Below are positions 11,705-22,745 of a stretch of 64,000 bases of DNA, piece by piece. Source of the DNA: Zoroaster sp. YZ-2022 (Eukaryota; Echinodermata; Asteroidea; Forcipulatida; Zoroasteridae); assembly GCA_029582265.1 (NCBI GenBank), contig CM055833.1, positions 30,222,288-30,286,287 on the forward strand, written 5' to 3'. The notes under the pieces were generated by a model, which saw only the letters and a program-made list of their open reading frames with translations, was not told the DNA's origin and did not search any database. Position numbers and translations under genes: made by a program. Numbering within the stretch: position 1 is the stretch's first letter; each line of letters begins with the position of its first letter.

Positions 11705-11870
11705 TAGCCAGTGCTGAATACAGCAGCACACAGCTGTACACTCCCCAGGGAGCTGAGAATCCTTAAGGATTGATATTGGCCCAATGACCAGAGGTAATAA
11801 TGTAAAGTGCTTAGAGCAATCACATCGTGATAGATTTCACGCTATATAAGACTCCATAAATAAAGATATG
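11705..11870 (+). repeat. SINE 3' half fragment
   Basis: It carries the SINE 3' module seen in the complete copies at 26545 and 48809: AGCTGTACACTCCCCAGGGA, GAGCTGAGAA and a CGCTATATAAGACTCCATAA-like tail. The tRNA-like head is absent. Confidence 0.6.
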
Positions 11871-11904
11871 GTATAAATAACCAATAAGTCCATTTTTATA
11901 TCTA

Positions 11905-12202
11905 AAACCTATTTAATGTAAAGCTTACATGTATGTTGGTATAATTCTTCCTGAGAAACAAATTTTTCTGAGGTGCTGTCAATTTTAAGAAAAGTGTAAT
12001 AATTTCCAGATTGAATTTAGGAATTTACATATACCCCTGTAAGAATGAATACAAACAATCTGGATGCAGTTTCGCATTTTTTCTCGTTTACAATGCAAAG
12101 TAAAACACAACATAAAAAGCTTAAACTTTCACAGGTTGGTTGTTTTATGCATATTTTGATTCACAGAGAGTAAACATTACCAATGTTGAAACCTTCCTTT
12201 GT
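11905..12202 (+). repeat. Family A MITE-like repeat, nearly complete 3' two thirds
   Basis: This forward copy contains the TCTGAGGTGCTGTCAATTTT, AAACAATCTGGATGCAGTTT, ACTTTCACAGGTTGGTTGTT and TTACCAATGTTGAAACCTTC blocks. It ends about 95 bases below the INPP4 exon at 12299. Confidence 0.75.
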
Positions 12203-12298
12203 TAAAGAAATGCAAAATGGGTTCTTATTAACAAATTCTATCAACACATATCAATTTTTGAACAAAAATAAATGCAATTTCCACACCTAAAACCTTAC

Positions 12299-12534
12299 CT
12301 TATGCATGTTTCGATCCTGGACTTCATAGACATTCGCTCTTAATCTTGTGATGACAGAAATATTACGGCTTGTCTCAAAGGAGACAGTGGTCAGAAAGAA
12401 AGGATTGCAGCTCTGGCCAATGATCTCTGTTTGACCACTCTTAGACCATCGTGTGTCCGGTGGTGTCACGCAGCTGACCGATACAAAGGTACTAGGGCTG
12501 TCACTGAAATTGTTCTTTGGTAGGTCTGTGCAGG
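12299..12534 (-). CDS. INPP4A: INPP4 coding exon 4 (first half of C2 domain)
   Basis: The exon is 236 bp, with acceptor TTTCAG and donor GTAAGG. It enters completing a split alanine codon and leaves in phase 0. It encodes CTDLP, then SPSTFVSVSCVTPPDTRWSK, SGQTEIIGQSCNPFFLTTVS, and finally LRANVYEVQDRNMHK. These blocks match the INPP4A C2 domain (ACSEL; SFVAVSVTTPP; AQTEIIEGTNNPIFL; LSVYDVKDRS) in order. The QTEII-NP-FL motif is the C2 signature that most clearly identifies the family. The C2 domain of INPP4 proteins is reported to bind phospholipids. No residue assignment for calcium binding is attempted. Confidence 0.93.
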
Positions 12535-12639
12535 CTGAAACATCGGATAACACACAAATATAGAGAATATATCTAAATGATGCAACTTTTCTTTTAAAAA
12601 AAATCATAATTTAATGCATGATGATATTCCTTCTGGCAA

Positions 12640-13045
12640 TGAACTTTTAAAATCATGTACACTGCATGTACATTGTAAAAAACTAACATGTGAAAGTTGC
12701 ATTATAATGTGTTGTGACAAGACCATAGTAAAAATGTTTTCACATGTTGTATCCATTCCAATGTGGAATTCAGGAAAGTACTATTTCCTAAATTCAACTG
12801 GCAATTATTGGTTATAATTTCACTTTTCTTAAAAATGAAAAATAGATTCCTAAATTTTGATCAGGAAACACAAACTTTTTATTTATGGAATGTACAGCTC
12901 GTCACCAAAATTCAAACATGCATAATTAACGTTTCTTAAAAAACAAAAGCACCTGAGACGGAAAGATATCAAAGTATGTTTGATACCATCATCAACTTTA
13001 CACCAAATAAAATTTATGTAAAACTGTGAACATTTATACATACCA
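12640..13045 (-). repeat. Two merged family A copies in reverse orientation
   Basis: Reverse-orientation family A words occur twice: AACTAACATGTGAAAGTTGC near 12680, and the CACCTGAGACGGAAAGATAT and GATACCATCATCAACTTTAC blocks near 12950-13010. The interval between looks like a worn interior. Confidence 0.65.
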
Positions 13046-13667
13046 AAGGCATATACTGCATTTGAAATAACATTAGAAAATGAATGACTGCTATCTGATT
13101 TTGAGTCAATAATTGCTATTCCACTGTCCTACCGACTGTACTGATCATCCCGTTATAGACTGCACTATTGTGATAATCATTACTCCATAAGATTCAAAAA
13201 TCATGAACTGGCATGTAGCCAGAGACACGCCCCCATTTCCGATATGCACATGTTGACATTATAATGATTAATGATTCTGCAGTGAACTTCCTTCTACAAA
13301 ACAGGGTACCAAATGATAATATTGTGCTGTTCTGAAAACGCCAAATATGGATTTGATTTCAATGATTGTTTGTCAAAATATCTCATTAGGTGAACTGTCC
13401 TTGACGTTAGGTCTTACAGTATTAACCAGCAAATCTTTAGGGTGCTTTTTAGAAGTGCTCTTCTGTAAATGAAAGCATTATTGTATTTGCAATGTGTATT
13501 GTAAGTTAATCATGACCAGTTCATCTTAGGAAAACAAATATTTTGACGCCCTATTTTTAAAATCGTGGCTGTTACACTGGTCTCACTTGACTGTAAAAAA
13601 CTTTAGAAAAATGGTGAAGTTGATGCTATATATTTGAAGTAAGCTTGCATCACATGTCATTGCCCAG

Positions 13668-14538
13668 TAAGCACCGTCGATATATCGATATTACTCGATT
13701 ATTCGATATTGTTTTTATATCGATATCGGCGATAGCAATTTTTTAATCATATCGAAATATCGAATATTTCGATATTGAGGAATGATATCGAAAATATCAA
13801 AATGCGTCAGATTATCGTCAAAATAAATCTCCCGTTTGTGCTTTTACTTGGTGTTTAACGTTTGCTGCATAATGGAATAAAAATCGGCGGCAAATTGTGT
13901 TTGTGAGTGAGAATAAAAACATCGCGCAAATGCCGAGCGGCGATGCTTTGTGCTCTGCGTTCGCTGGAATTCGCAGTCTCCCGTATAATGCAGAACCTCA
14001 AAAGAAGCTGCCCTTTTTTGGCTTGGATAAAGTTCCGTTGTCCCTTATATATTTTCCTACATTCTCTCGCCGGTAATGCCCAGTGCTGTAATTGATTAAA
14101 ATAAAGATGATGAGCAATTTGTTCTGGAGAAAGGCGTGAAAATTGATTTGTTTATTTTTTGTGGTTTGAAAAAGTTCCGTTGTCTGATATTTTCCCACAT
14201 GTTCTCGCCGGTAACGCTAGGGAGGCTCCCCTGTGATGTCCGGGACTGCCGGTTGCGTAGCCAGAAATCTTGTATGGGAGAGAGAGCTTGTGACTATTTT
14301 CTCACAGCCTGCAGGAAACTAGTAGCTCAAAAATGCTGCCACTTTCGGTAAATTGTGATGGCATAGTTTGTCATATTGGATGCAGTTTCCATTTCCGTTA
14401 AATAAGAGGTTTTTAAAAAAATTTTTTTTTTAATTTATGGTCTTTAACTTTTACATGGGATACTCGATATATCGAATATACTCGATATTGGATTTCCGAT
14501 ATATCGATTATTGAAAATTTTGATATCGACGGTGCTTA
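13668..14538. mobile_element. hAT-like non-autonomous DNA transposon, 871 bp, with 8-bp target duplication
   Basis: Both ends carry the inverted repeat TAAGCACCGTCGATAT. It is flanked by the direct 8-bp duplication TTGCCCAG at 13660-13667 and 14539-14546, which is the target-site size of hAT transposons. The first and last ~130 bases are dense in overlapping ATCGAT/TCGATA palindromic words, plausible transposase binding sites. The interior has no transposase. It contains a duplicated segment of about 70 bases (around 14010-14085 and 14150-14225), each holding AAAGTTCCGTTGTC and TCTCGCCGGTAA. It lies in the INPP4 intron between exons 12299 and 15988. Confidence 0.85.
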
Positions 14539-14546
14539 TTGCCCAG

Positions 14547-15434
14547 CATTGTGTAAACATGAGGAGGTCCTCAGAACTAACATGATATTCATATGCTCTA
14601 AAACTTGTTATAACACACCTGTCAGCACATGTGATGATCAGTGCATTTTGTTCTCCAAACAGAATCGGGGTAAAACCCCCAAAATATGTTATAAAAATAT
14701 TCTGCATACTTGAAAAACCACGTAAAAAGTGCTGAGATATCTAGGATCTAAGGCAAAAATCATATCGAGCCATTCAATGTCGCAATGCAAGAATTTCACC
14801 AACAAATGCAAATTACAGTAATTGTTGCTCTGAAGGATTTGGGCAGTCTCAGTGGTCAAGAGGTTAAGTTTTGCTTTACACTTTTAATTGTAAATGTGTA
14901 ACTTGTTTGTATCACTGATTGTATCCTTGATTGATGGGAGACCAGTGGATGCCACTGAACAAGTCATCCAGTTGAAATAAAAAATTAATAAATAACGTCT
15001 GCACTAGTAGCAGGAAACCATGGGTACCGTCTGTGGATTTTTTTCCCCCTGCAGACACTCGGAAGGCACTGAGTACACAGTGCTTCATAGATATTGGTGT
15101 AGGGCAAAGTCAAATCAATTCAAAATTGTATCGATTGTTAAATGAAAATGTACCATCAACTCTCTCTGTACTAGCAACGGCTCATCTTTCGTCACAGATA
15201 TCCCATTACATGGATTACCAATCAAACGGAAATTAGATTAAGCTAAAACAACATCCTGTTCTTGCATTAAGTGTCAATCACGTTCTTGAACATTAACCCC
15301 ACCCATCCATCCCCTGCACAAAGACCTACTCAAACTATGAACCGATCAAAAACAAATGTTTGTAACAAAACTATGTTGATGGAAGTTTTTCCTGAGTGTA
15401 ATTGGTGGCACATAGTATGCATTACTGTGTGGTA
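14547..15434. other. INPP4 intron, no feature seen
   Basis: This is AT-rich intronic sequence with no recognised repeat copy, exon or ORF with a domain. Confidence 0.5.
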
Positions 15435-15720
15435 TCCTCTGTATACTACTGGTTTTTTTAAGATAAATCTATCACAAATTTACATGAAGTTTACTTGGTT
15501 TAAAAAGTTGATGGTATCAGACATCCCTTGAAATATTTCTGTCTGAGGTGCTATCATTTTAGTACAATTAATCAATTCATTTCGCAAATTATTGTTTTTC
15601 TGTATACATTTTCACTTTTTTCTTGTCAATGACACAATGAAATAAGCCAAAACTTTCACAGGTTGGTTTTTATACATATCTCTTGATTCTTATAACGAAT
15701 GGATGCATTTACAGACATTT
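15435..15720 (+). repeat. Family A MITE-like repeat
   Basis: This forward copy holds TTGATGGTATCAGACATCCC, TCTGAGGTGCTATCATTTTA, AACTTTCACAGGTTGGTTTT and ACATATCTCTTGATTCTTAT. It abuts the family C element that begins at 15721. Confidence 0.75.
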
Positions 15721-15940
15721 AAAGGGACAATATCTTCACGATCAACAGGGCATGGAATCAGAGTGCTAGTTTTAGATTAACTCAGTGACTGAAAATAATA
15801 CCCCACATGATAAGGTCATATTACCGTTGCTGCTGCATAAATGAGCCAGTAATTTCCAGTCACTGTGTTCATCTTAAACTAGGACATCGATTCCATGTCC
15901 TGTTGAAAGTCTGCTCTGATCATGACGATATTATCCCTTC
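15721..15940 (+). repeat. Family C MITE, ~220 bp, with terminal inverted repeats
   Basis: The ends AAAGGGACAATATCTTCACG and, in reverse complement, GAAGGGATAATATCGTCATG are inverted repeats. Internal marker blocks are AACAGGGCATGGAATC, TTAACTCAGTGACTGAAAAT and TGCTGCTGCATAAATGA. Other copies lie at 16563-16760 (opposite orientation), 51844-52047 and 54465-54597. The element ends 48 bases below the INPP4 exon at 15988. Confidence 0.85.
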
Positions 15941-15987
15941 AACCAAAAGTGTATACTGGTTTTAAAACCGAGATATTTGTCACTCAC

Positions 15988-16233
15988 CTATGGACATTTC
16001 TAGAATTGGCTCAGCTGCTGCTGCCGTTTCATATGGATCCATCTTTCCAATAACTCCATGTCTCTCCTCGTCAATTGGATCTTGTCCTGTCCGTGCCATC
16101 AGTTGCATACGAAGACTCTGTAGTTGGGAGCGGAGGTTCTCGTAGCTTGCCGACTGCAACAGGGCCACCCACTCATCCCGTAGCTCTGCGGAATGTGCGG
16201 CAAAGAACTGGTTGTGTTCCTCTCCAATGTACT
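15988..16233 (-). CDS. INPP4A: INPP4 coding exon 3 (C-terminal part of PH domain and linker)
   Basis: The exon is 246 bp, with acceptor GATGCAG and donor GTGAGT, in phase 1 on both sides. It opens with EYIGEEHNQFFAAHSAELRD and EWVALLQSASYENLRSQLQS, the last strand and the C-terminal helix of a PH domain with its invariant Trp (about residue 112). A charged linker follows, and then EPILEMSI, which is completed by the next exon to the INPP4 motif EPILEFSLACSEL. It therefore joins the PH domain to the start of the C2 region. It is flanked on both sides by family C repeats in opposite orientations. Confidence 0.93.
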
Positions 16234-16562
16234 CTGCATCGGGGGATGGGGGAAAATCAATCAAAATTAAGTTTAAGTCCCAGGTGTTGCCTATCGTCTG
16301 TAACAATGCAGTGTAGCTCAAGGGTTGACCGGCCGATAGGAGACTATTGGTTAAGAGAATAAGGTTTCAATCAGGATAGAAGTATCGGGATAACATGTAG
16401 TTGACATCAACCCACCGTGAATGCAACTTAAGGTTTTCTATGACCATTGACCAATAACATAACTCTTCAAGTATAACTAAAAAGAGATGGCTGCTGAACC
16501 TCTGTTCGTAAGAAAATATGGGTTAATATTTCATTTTAATTTCCTTTGCTTGGCAAAAACTT

Positions 16563-16760
16563 AAAGGGGCAATATCTTCACAATCAGAGCAGACTTTCAA
16601 CAGGGCATGAACACAGTGACTGAAAATTATTGGCTCATTTATGCAGCAGTAACAGTAATATGATCTTATCATGCGGGGTATTATTTTCAGTCACTGAGTT
16701 AATCTAAAACTAGTACTCCGATTCCATGCCCTGTTGATCGTGACGATATTGTCCTTTTAA
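16563..16760 (-). repeat. Family C MITE in reverse orientation
   Basis: It is the same element as 15721-15940, inverted, with an internal deletion after AACAGGGCATG. The matching blocks are AACACAGTGACTGAAAAT, CTCATTTATGCAGCAGTAAC, TTTTCAGTCACTGAGTTAAT and CATGCCCTGTTGATCGTGAC. Confidence 0.85.
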
Positions 16761-17789
16761 GTTTGAAGAAATATTATCTCACAAAAGTTTGTCGACTATT
16801 TGGCTTAAGGAATTTGAAAGAATCACCAATACAACAGCGAGCTCAAGCAGTGGAGCACCCAAGGGGGGGGGGGCTTGAGCCCTCCTCCACCAAGAAGGGG
16901 CCGGGAAAGAGAGTAAAATCTGACGCAAAGTCCTGTCTACAGAGGAGTTCTGCAGGGAGTAGGGCAGTGGTACAAGGGATGGGGCTCAGGAGACTTACAA
17001 GCAAGCTCCCCTCCAAAAGTCTTCCATTTATTCCACACACTATTATATTTTACGGTGTTGCGTGGGCAATCAATTAATCAAATCAAAAACTATATGTATA
17101 GGCCTAAGTTCCCACTTGAAATTATATGGAAGGTAAGACCCTACGAGTCTGAATCATTCCGTAATGTCTTCTTTTTTATGACTGGAAACCACCAGGAAAC
17201 ATTTAATATGTGCCATAGGTTCAATGACGAGCACGATTAGGGACATGGCTATAGCCGTGCCAGTGGTTGTGGTTTTCAAATCCTGGGTGCACCACTGAGC
17301 TCAACTTCTGGTTAAGCTTACACTATAAACAATAAACATCACCCCCCCCCCCCCATGATACACATGCCTCTCTTTGCCCACTGCTTGGATTCACAAATGG
17401 GTACATATACATGTACATGTAAAGAACAAAGAATTCTCCTCACAAAAGTTTTTTTTTTTTGCTTTTTTTTTTTTAAATGTCATCATCAAATAGTTAGGAT
17501 CGTATGTTCAAATGATATTTGTTAGAATCATTTCCTAATTTGGCAAGTATTACTTGTTGTTGTTGTAAACCCTCCTTCCTGTGATAATGAAAGTGATAAC
17601 ATTGCATATTATTATTATTGCAACACTGAAATATACCATTTACATTGATAGATGCAAATAGGACTGAATAAGTACAATCATTGTGCACTTTTTAAATTTT
17701 TTAATTACGTTTAAAATATAAAACAGTTAAATACTTTATGTATGAACAAGAATATTTTATAATATTTTCGGTACATGAAAAATTTAAAA
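16761..17789. other. INPP4 intron, simple repeats only
   Basis: This stretch contains poly-G and poly-C runs (16862-16873 and 17341-17354), poly-T runs near 17450-17475, and otherwise unassigned sequence. No coding feature is supported. Confidence 0.5.
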
Positions 17790-17935
17790 GGTATTAGGTT
17801 GGTAATTCAGAAATAAGAAAAAAAATTGAATTGTAATGTGAAACTAACCTAACAATGATACCAATCTTCCCTAGAAATAATTTTTCTGAATTTTTTTCTG
17901 AAATTACCAATGATATATACTTTCCCTTCAAATAT
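17790..17935 (+). repeat. Family A MITE-like repeat, internally deleted
   Basis: It holds TTAGGTTGGTAATTCAG at one end, AACAATGATACCAATCTTCC in the middle and TTACCAATGATATATACTTT near the other end, consistent with a shortened forward copy. Confidence 0.55.
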
Positions 17936-18529
17936 TCCATGGCATTACACAATCGAAAACACTTTCAGCAAACTCACAGGAATCTGTATTTTGATATGAC
18001 GTCATATCCAAGGCAACTTTTCAAAACCTAAAGTAAACAGTGACTACTTATAGTGTGTAGATCACATCTTACCATAAAAGCAAGAAATAGCTTGCTCATC
18101 TTACATTAGTACTCACGGTTAAGTTTTCTATTCATTGGCAGACAAAAGCAATTTACTTTCTAGCAGTCAGTTTTTGTTGAAACTGATTTACAAGGAACAT
18201 TTGAATGCACCCATCATTAGATCAGCACAGGATGTTTCTGCCAAAGAAAGTTGATTGAATTCCCAGCATTTTAAACACAAGTCAGTGAATTTGAATGCTT
18301 CCCTTTCCTGTTTGTTTTCATTCATGACTTCTGACCCTTGACCTTTTTTGCCCAAATAAATATTCTCGGTTGCCTGTTTGTTTGGAAAGGACATTCTTAA
18401 CCAACCAGTAATTTAAAAAGCATTTTATGTAACTGTAAACTTATTAGACAATAGTACTTTAGTATGAAGGATATTGAATAATCGATGTGTTACGACATAT
18501 TCAAGTCTGTATATTATCAACGCCACACG

Positions 18530-19150
18530 CAGGGGCGTAAATATAGACAGTGCAGGCAGTGCGGCTGCACTGGGGCCCGTGGGGTGGTAGGGCCCGTAGA
18601 GAGAGCAGGCCATTCGACATTGTGTTGCAGAGAACGGGCCCCTGCACGCACTTTGAATCGCCACCTTGGAAGTACGTCTGTGTTCATTTCGGAGTTAGGT
18701 CGTCGCCGAGCGCCCGTTTCATTGTGTAGCCTAGATGTGTTTTTCAGATGTGGGTAAAGCCGCTGCGGGTGCAAACCAAACCATGCCTTTCATATAGTTG
18801 GTTGATTAGTTGACTTGTTGACTTGATTGACCGTCTGTTTACGTTAGCGTGTCAGAGCGCTATCCATGGTTCTGATAGCGCAATAGCCTAAGTAATAATA
18901 ATAATAATTATTAATTTATATTGCGCAGATTCCATAAAAATCCAACACATTGTTGGTAAAATATATAGGCCTACGCTTTGATGTGTGTGTGTGTGTGTGT
19001 GTGTGTGTTCGAGCACTGGCCGCGTTATGGGGACAGAGAACAAAAGAGGGATCCGGAATTACTTAGCTGTGGGGACATTTTGTGTGTCCCCACAACGTTT
19101 TTAATCCCCAAAATCCTTTGTATTTTGTCCCCACAACGCCCCGTGCGGGA

Positions 19151-19183
<33 letters not shown>

Positions 19184-20041
19184 TGTGTGTACTTACACGC
19201 CATTCGTTGTGGGGTACCAAACACAATGGAACAATGGTACCCCACAGAGAATCTTTAGAAATGCTGGTACCCCACAGGGGAATTCAATAGAAAAGGGATA
19301 ATAGAATGAAAACAGGGATAATAGAACGAAACAAAGGAGTACCCCACAAGTGGGCATATGTGAGAGTGTGTGTGAATGTACACACCATTCGTTGTGGGGT
19401 CCAAAACACAATAGAACAATTGGACCCCACAAGGTAACTATAGAAAATCTTGTACCCCACAGGAGAATTATAAGGAAAAGGGATGATAGAACGAACAAAG
19501 GAATACCCCACAAATCAATGTGCGTGAGGGTGTGTGTGTGTGTTCTTACATGCCATTCGTTGTGGGGTACCAAACACAATGGAACAATGGTACCCCACAA
19601 AGAATCTATAGAAAATCTGGTACCCCACTGGAGAATTCTATAGAAAAGGGATAATAGAACGAACAAAGGAATACCCCACTTGTCAGCATATGTAAGTTTG
19701 TGTGTGTGTGTGTGTGTGTGTGAGTGTGGGTAGGCACTGGCAAGGTTGTGGGGACAGATAACAAAAGGGACGGCAAGATCGCCGTATCTGTGGGGACATT
19801 TTCATGTCCCCATAACATTTTCGGTCATTTTTTGTCCCCACAACTGTGTCTCACAGCACGTAAATGTCCCCACAACTACGGTGCGTGACTGTGTACGAGC
19901 ACTGGCAAGGTTGTGGGAACTTACAACAAAAGGGAAGGCAAGAACGAGTGTCTGTGGGGACATTTTCATGTCCCCACAACGTTTTAGGTCCCCGATTCCT
20001 TGTAGAATAACGTGTAAATGTCCCCACAACTACGGTGCGTG

Positions 20042-20083
<42 letters not shown>

Positions 20084-20583
20084 TGTTTATGGTGTAAACC
20101 GAGGACATATAACAAAAGGGAACAATATGTCCTCGGTTTGCGCAAGTGTCCTCGGTATGTAAACGTGTACAAATCTAATGGGAGAAGCCTCAAAAAGTTA
20201 AAGTCCAACAACAAAGGGAACAAAAGAGGGGAACAATAGGGTGTCAAACGGTGTCCTCGGTTTACACCATACACAAGACTGTGTGGGTGTGTGTGTGTGT
20301 GTGTGTGAATGTGTGTGCGTGCGTGGGTAGGCACTGGCAAGGTTGTGGGGACCTATAACAAAAGGGACGGCAAGACTGCCGTATCTGTGGGGACATTTTC
20401 ATGTCCCCACAACATTTTCGGTAATTTTTTGTCCCCATAACTGTGTCTCACAACATGTAAATGTCCCCACAATTACGGTGCGTGACTGTGTGCGTGTGTG
20501 CTTCATAACTAGTAACTAGCATGCACTAGGGCCCGTTCATAACAGCGTGCACTTGGGCCCGTCGTAACTACGCTACGCCACTG
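18530..20583. mobile_element. hAT-like element with 8-bp target duplication, carrying a hairpin/microsatellite cargo
   Basis: The ends CAGGGGCGTAAATATAG and, in reverse complement, CAGTGGCGTAGCGTAG are inverted repeats of the CAGxGGCGTA type common in hAT elements. GGGCCC blocks lie just inside both ends. The flanks carry a perfect 8-bp duplication GCCACACG (18522-18529 and 20584-20591), as expected for hAT transposition. No transposase is encoded. The 2-kb interior has about 400 bp of unique sequence (to ~18960) and then a 1.5-kb block of GT runs and hairpin cassettes, listed separately. It sits in the large intron between the INPP4 exons at 15988 and 24706. Confidence 0.82.
18978..20510. 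repeat. Array of hairpin cassettes separated by (GT)n microsatellites
   Basis: About eight cassettes of 130-190 bp are separated by GT tracts (for example 18978-19008, 19150-19182, 19698-19722, 20043-20080, 20281-20308). Each cassette repeats one short word several times in both orientations around a shared framework containing AACAAAAGGGA or ATAGAACGAACAAAGG. The words are TGTCCCCACAAC (19025-19140, 19745-19880, 19910-20035, 20340-20475), GGTACCCCAC (19205-19350, 19555-19680), GGACCCCAC (19390-19515) and TGTCCTCGGTTT (20090-20270). Long ORFs across this block are artefacts of the repeats. Confidence 0.85.
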
Positions 20584-20591
20584 GCCACACG

Positions 20592-21299
20592 TTGGGGGCG
20601 CTATGACAGACTGCACGCAGTTCACAGACAGATATGGCTAATATCCAGATTTGATCTCAAGTCTACATTGGACCAATCCCCACGGAAGAAATTCAAGGAT
20701 GGACCTAATTCAAACACTTAGTTCTTAGTTCATATAAATTAGTTAGACGCGAAGACCTAATATGTATCAGGACTGATGAAAAACAAATCCTGTTAGACCT
20801 AATTGATTTCTTCCACTTTTTCAGCAGAACGTGCCACACATAATGTACATAAATCACTTTCCAGGAACTAAACAGCATCATTACAGTGTGATTTTGGTGA
20901 CCAATTCAGTGATATAAATGGCTTCATGTAACACGGAAAGTAACAATGCAAAACAAACATTTAAAGAAAAAACCTACTTTAATATTTATGATGATCATTC
21001 CTCTGAGAGGATGTATACGATTTCTTTGAATTTTGGTAAAAAGTTGTTACCAAAAAGTTATTTTATCAATTGTTTTAATTTTTACAAATCGATTTTTAAA
21101 ATTGAATTTAAATAATATGCTGCAATGTTTATGTCACCAAGCTTTCAAAGTTAGGATAAACTTGATTTGTGTTTTCCAAATTGTTTGGAAATAAAATCCA
21201 GTGTTTGTGTAAATAATTTGTTTTGAAACTATACAGCAAAAGATATCAAATATATTCCATGTATTGAGAGAAAATAAACATACCATTGATAAACTACCT
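20592..21299. other. INPP4 intron, no feature seen
   Basis: This is AT-rich sequence without recognisable repeat copies or coding potential. Confidence 0.5.
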
Positions 21300-21575
21300 T
21301 TCTACTGTACAATTGTGTTGTGTTGTTAGGAAAACAGCGAAAATGCATTCAGAATTATTGATCAGTGAATGCAATTGGTCATTATATTCAGTATAACATG
21401 GAAAAAAAAAGTACTGTTTTGTGACAAAAATTCAGACATTAATAACTGAGGAATAACATCTGAAATTTCCTGAAAAATGAAAGCACCTCAGATAGAAAGA
21501 TTTCAATAGATTTTTGATACCATTATCAACTTTACACTAAGTTGTAAGTAATACAGTGAACATTTATGCTTTTTG
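21300..21575 (-). repeat. Family A MITE-like repeat, reverse orientation
   Basis: Reverse copy with AAAATGCATTCAGAATTATT, AAAGCACCTCAGATAGAAAG and TTGATACCATTATCAACTTT blocks in the expected order. Confidence 0.7.
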
Positions 21576-22420
21576 ATAATTCAAAAGATTAACACTGCTT
21601 TAATTACATATGGAACAACAACTGGAGAAAAATATTATTTTGCATTCAACATCATCATCACAGATTGATTCCAGTTAATCCACAGGACGTGTCCAGCCTT
21701 GCGTATGGCCTAGCTCCTCCTTGAACCACAGGGTATAAAATAAGACATAAATGGAGTTATGACTAAGACATGTGGGATTTTTTTATAGGCTGAAGGAGAC
21801 AGAGTTTATCTGTGTGTGTGGGCAGCTTGGCTTGATGCGTTTGACCAAAGGCTAAATTGAGTATAATGAGTATTATTCCTATTCTGGGAGGGGCAGGGCA
21901 TTTATAAGAAGAAAACCCTTAGTAACAGATTCTACATGTATGAATCTGAAAAGTTCATTGCTAATATAAACCATTAGTTCTTGCTCTATGGATAAACTAA
22001 ATACAAACTTTATTACAACTTTCCACATTGGCTACTATAAGTACATTGGTTATCCACCAGTTACATTTATACAGTTTTATCCACTTTAAAAGATGATCAT
22101 ATAAACTTAGCTCATAGAAATATGTAAAGGCAAGTACAAGGTCAGTATATTTTTAACAAGGGTGTGATTTGACAAAAATGGGTCTCCCTTTGGTCTAGAG
22201 GACAAAGCCTGATGAACCTCTGGGATGATTAATTTTGGAGGATTTACAGACTCTCCACATCCCCACAGTTTTGGACACAATACAGGCTACTTCTTTCTTT
22301 CCTAACGGTGGCTACTTCTCTTCTTTCAAAAATTTTTTTGGGGCAATAGAAAATTTGTAATAAATCCTGAGAAATCACAAGCCTCTTTTTAAATATTAAA
22401 AAAAAAGGATCTGTTGTTAT
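21576..22420. other. INPP4 intron, no feature seen
   Basis: No gene, structured repeat or recognised element copy is visible in this stretch. Confidence 0.5.
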
Positions 22421-22745
22421 AAAGGGACTGTACATCATTGGTAATTACCTGATAACAAAATAAATGAATTATTATTTAAAACTTTGTTGAAGTTCATGAT
22501 GGTACCACAAATTCTGAGGAATTATTATGTTTAACAGGTTTTCATTTTTTAGAAAATGAATGGATTCCAGCCATGATCCATTCTCACATTAGAATGCATA
22601 CAAACAAATCTGAATGCATTTTTACTATTATCCCGTCAATGACATTTAACAGAATAAGCTGAAACTTTCACAGGTTGGTTTCTTTACATATCTCTTGGTT
22701 CTTATAAAGTATGAATACAGACATTTTACCAATGTACAATCACTT
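22421..22745 (+). repeat. Family A MITE-like repeat, nearly full length
   Basis: This forward copy starts AAAGGGACTGTACATCATTG, keeps GTTCATGATGGTACCACAAA, ACAAATCTGAATGCATTTTT, AAACTTTCACAGGTTGGTTT and ATATCTCTTGGTTCTTATAA, and ends with TTTTACCAATGTACAATCAC. It is one of the most complete copies. Confidence 0.8.

Larger units (their letters stand above)
9137..12298. other. INPP4 intron with family A repeats and one SINE tail
   Basis: This 3.2-kb intron holds family A copies (10008, 10646, 11905) and a SINE 3' fragment (11705). From 9137 to 10007 and from 11000 to 11700 I see only AT-rich sequence with short simple repeats such as an (AAAC)n run near 9965-9990. Confidence 0.6.

Noticed and set aside
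16862..16873. Poly-G tract as a possible regulatory G-quadruplex
   Set aside because: A single homopolymer run in an intron gives no support for function, and such runs are common sequencing and repeat artefacts.
19193..20340. Several ORFs over 70 codons in both strands of the GT and cassette block
   Set aside because: They arise from repeated words and GT/CA runs (His-Thr and Val-Cys runs) with no domain or codon signal.
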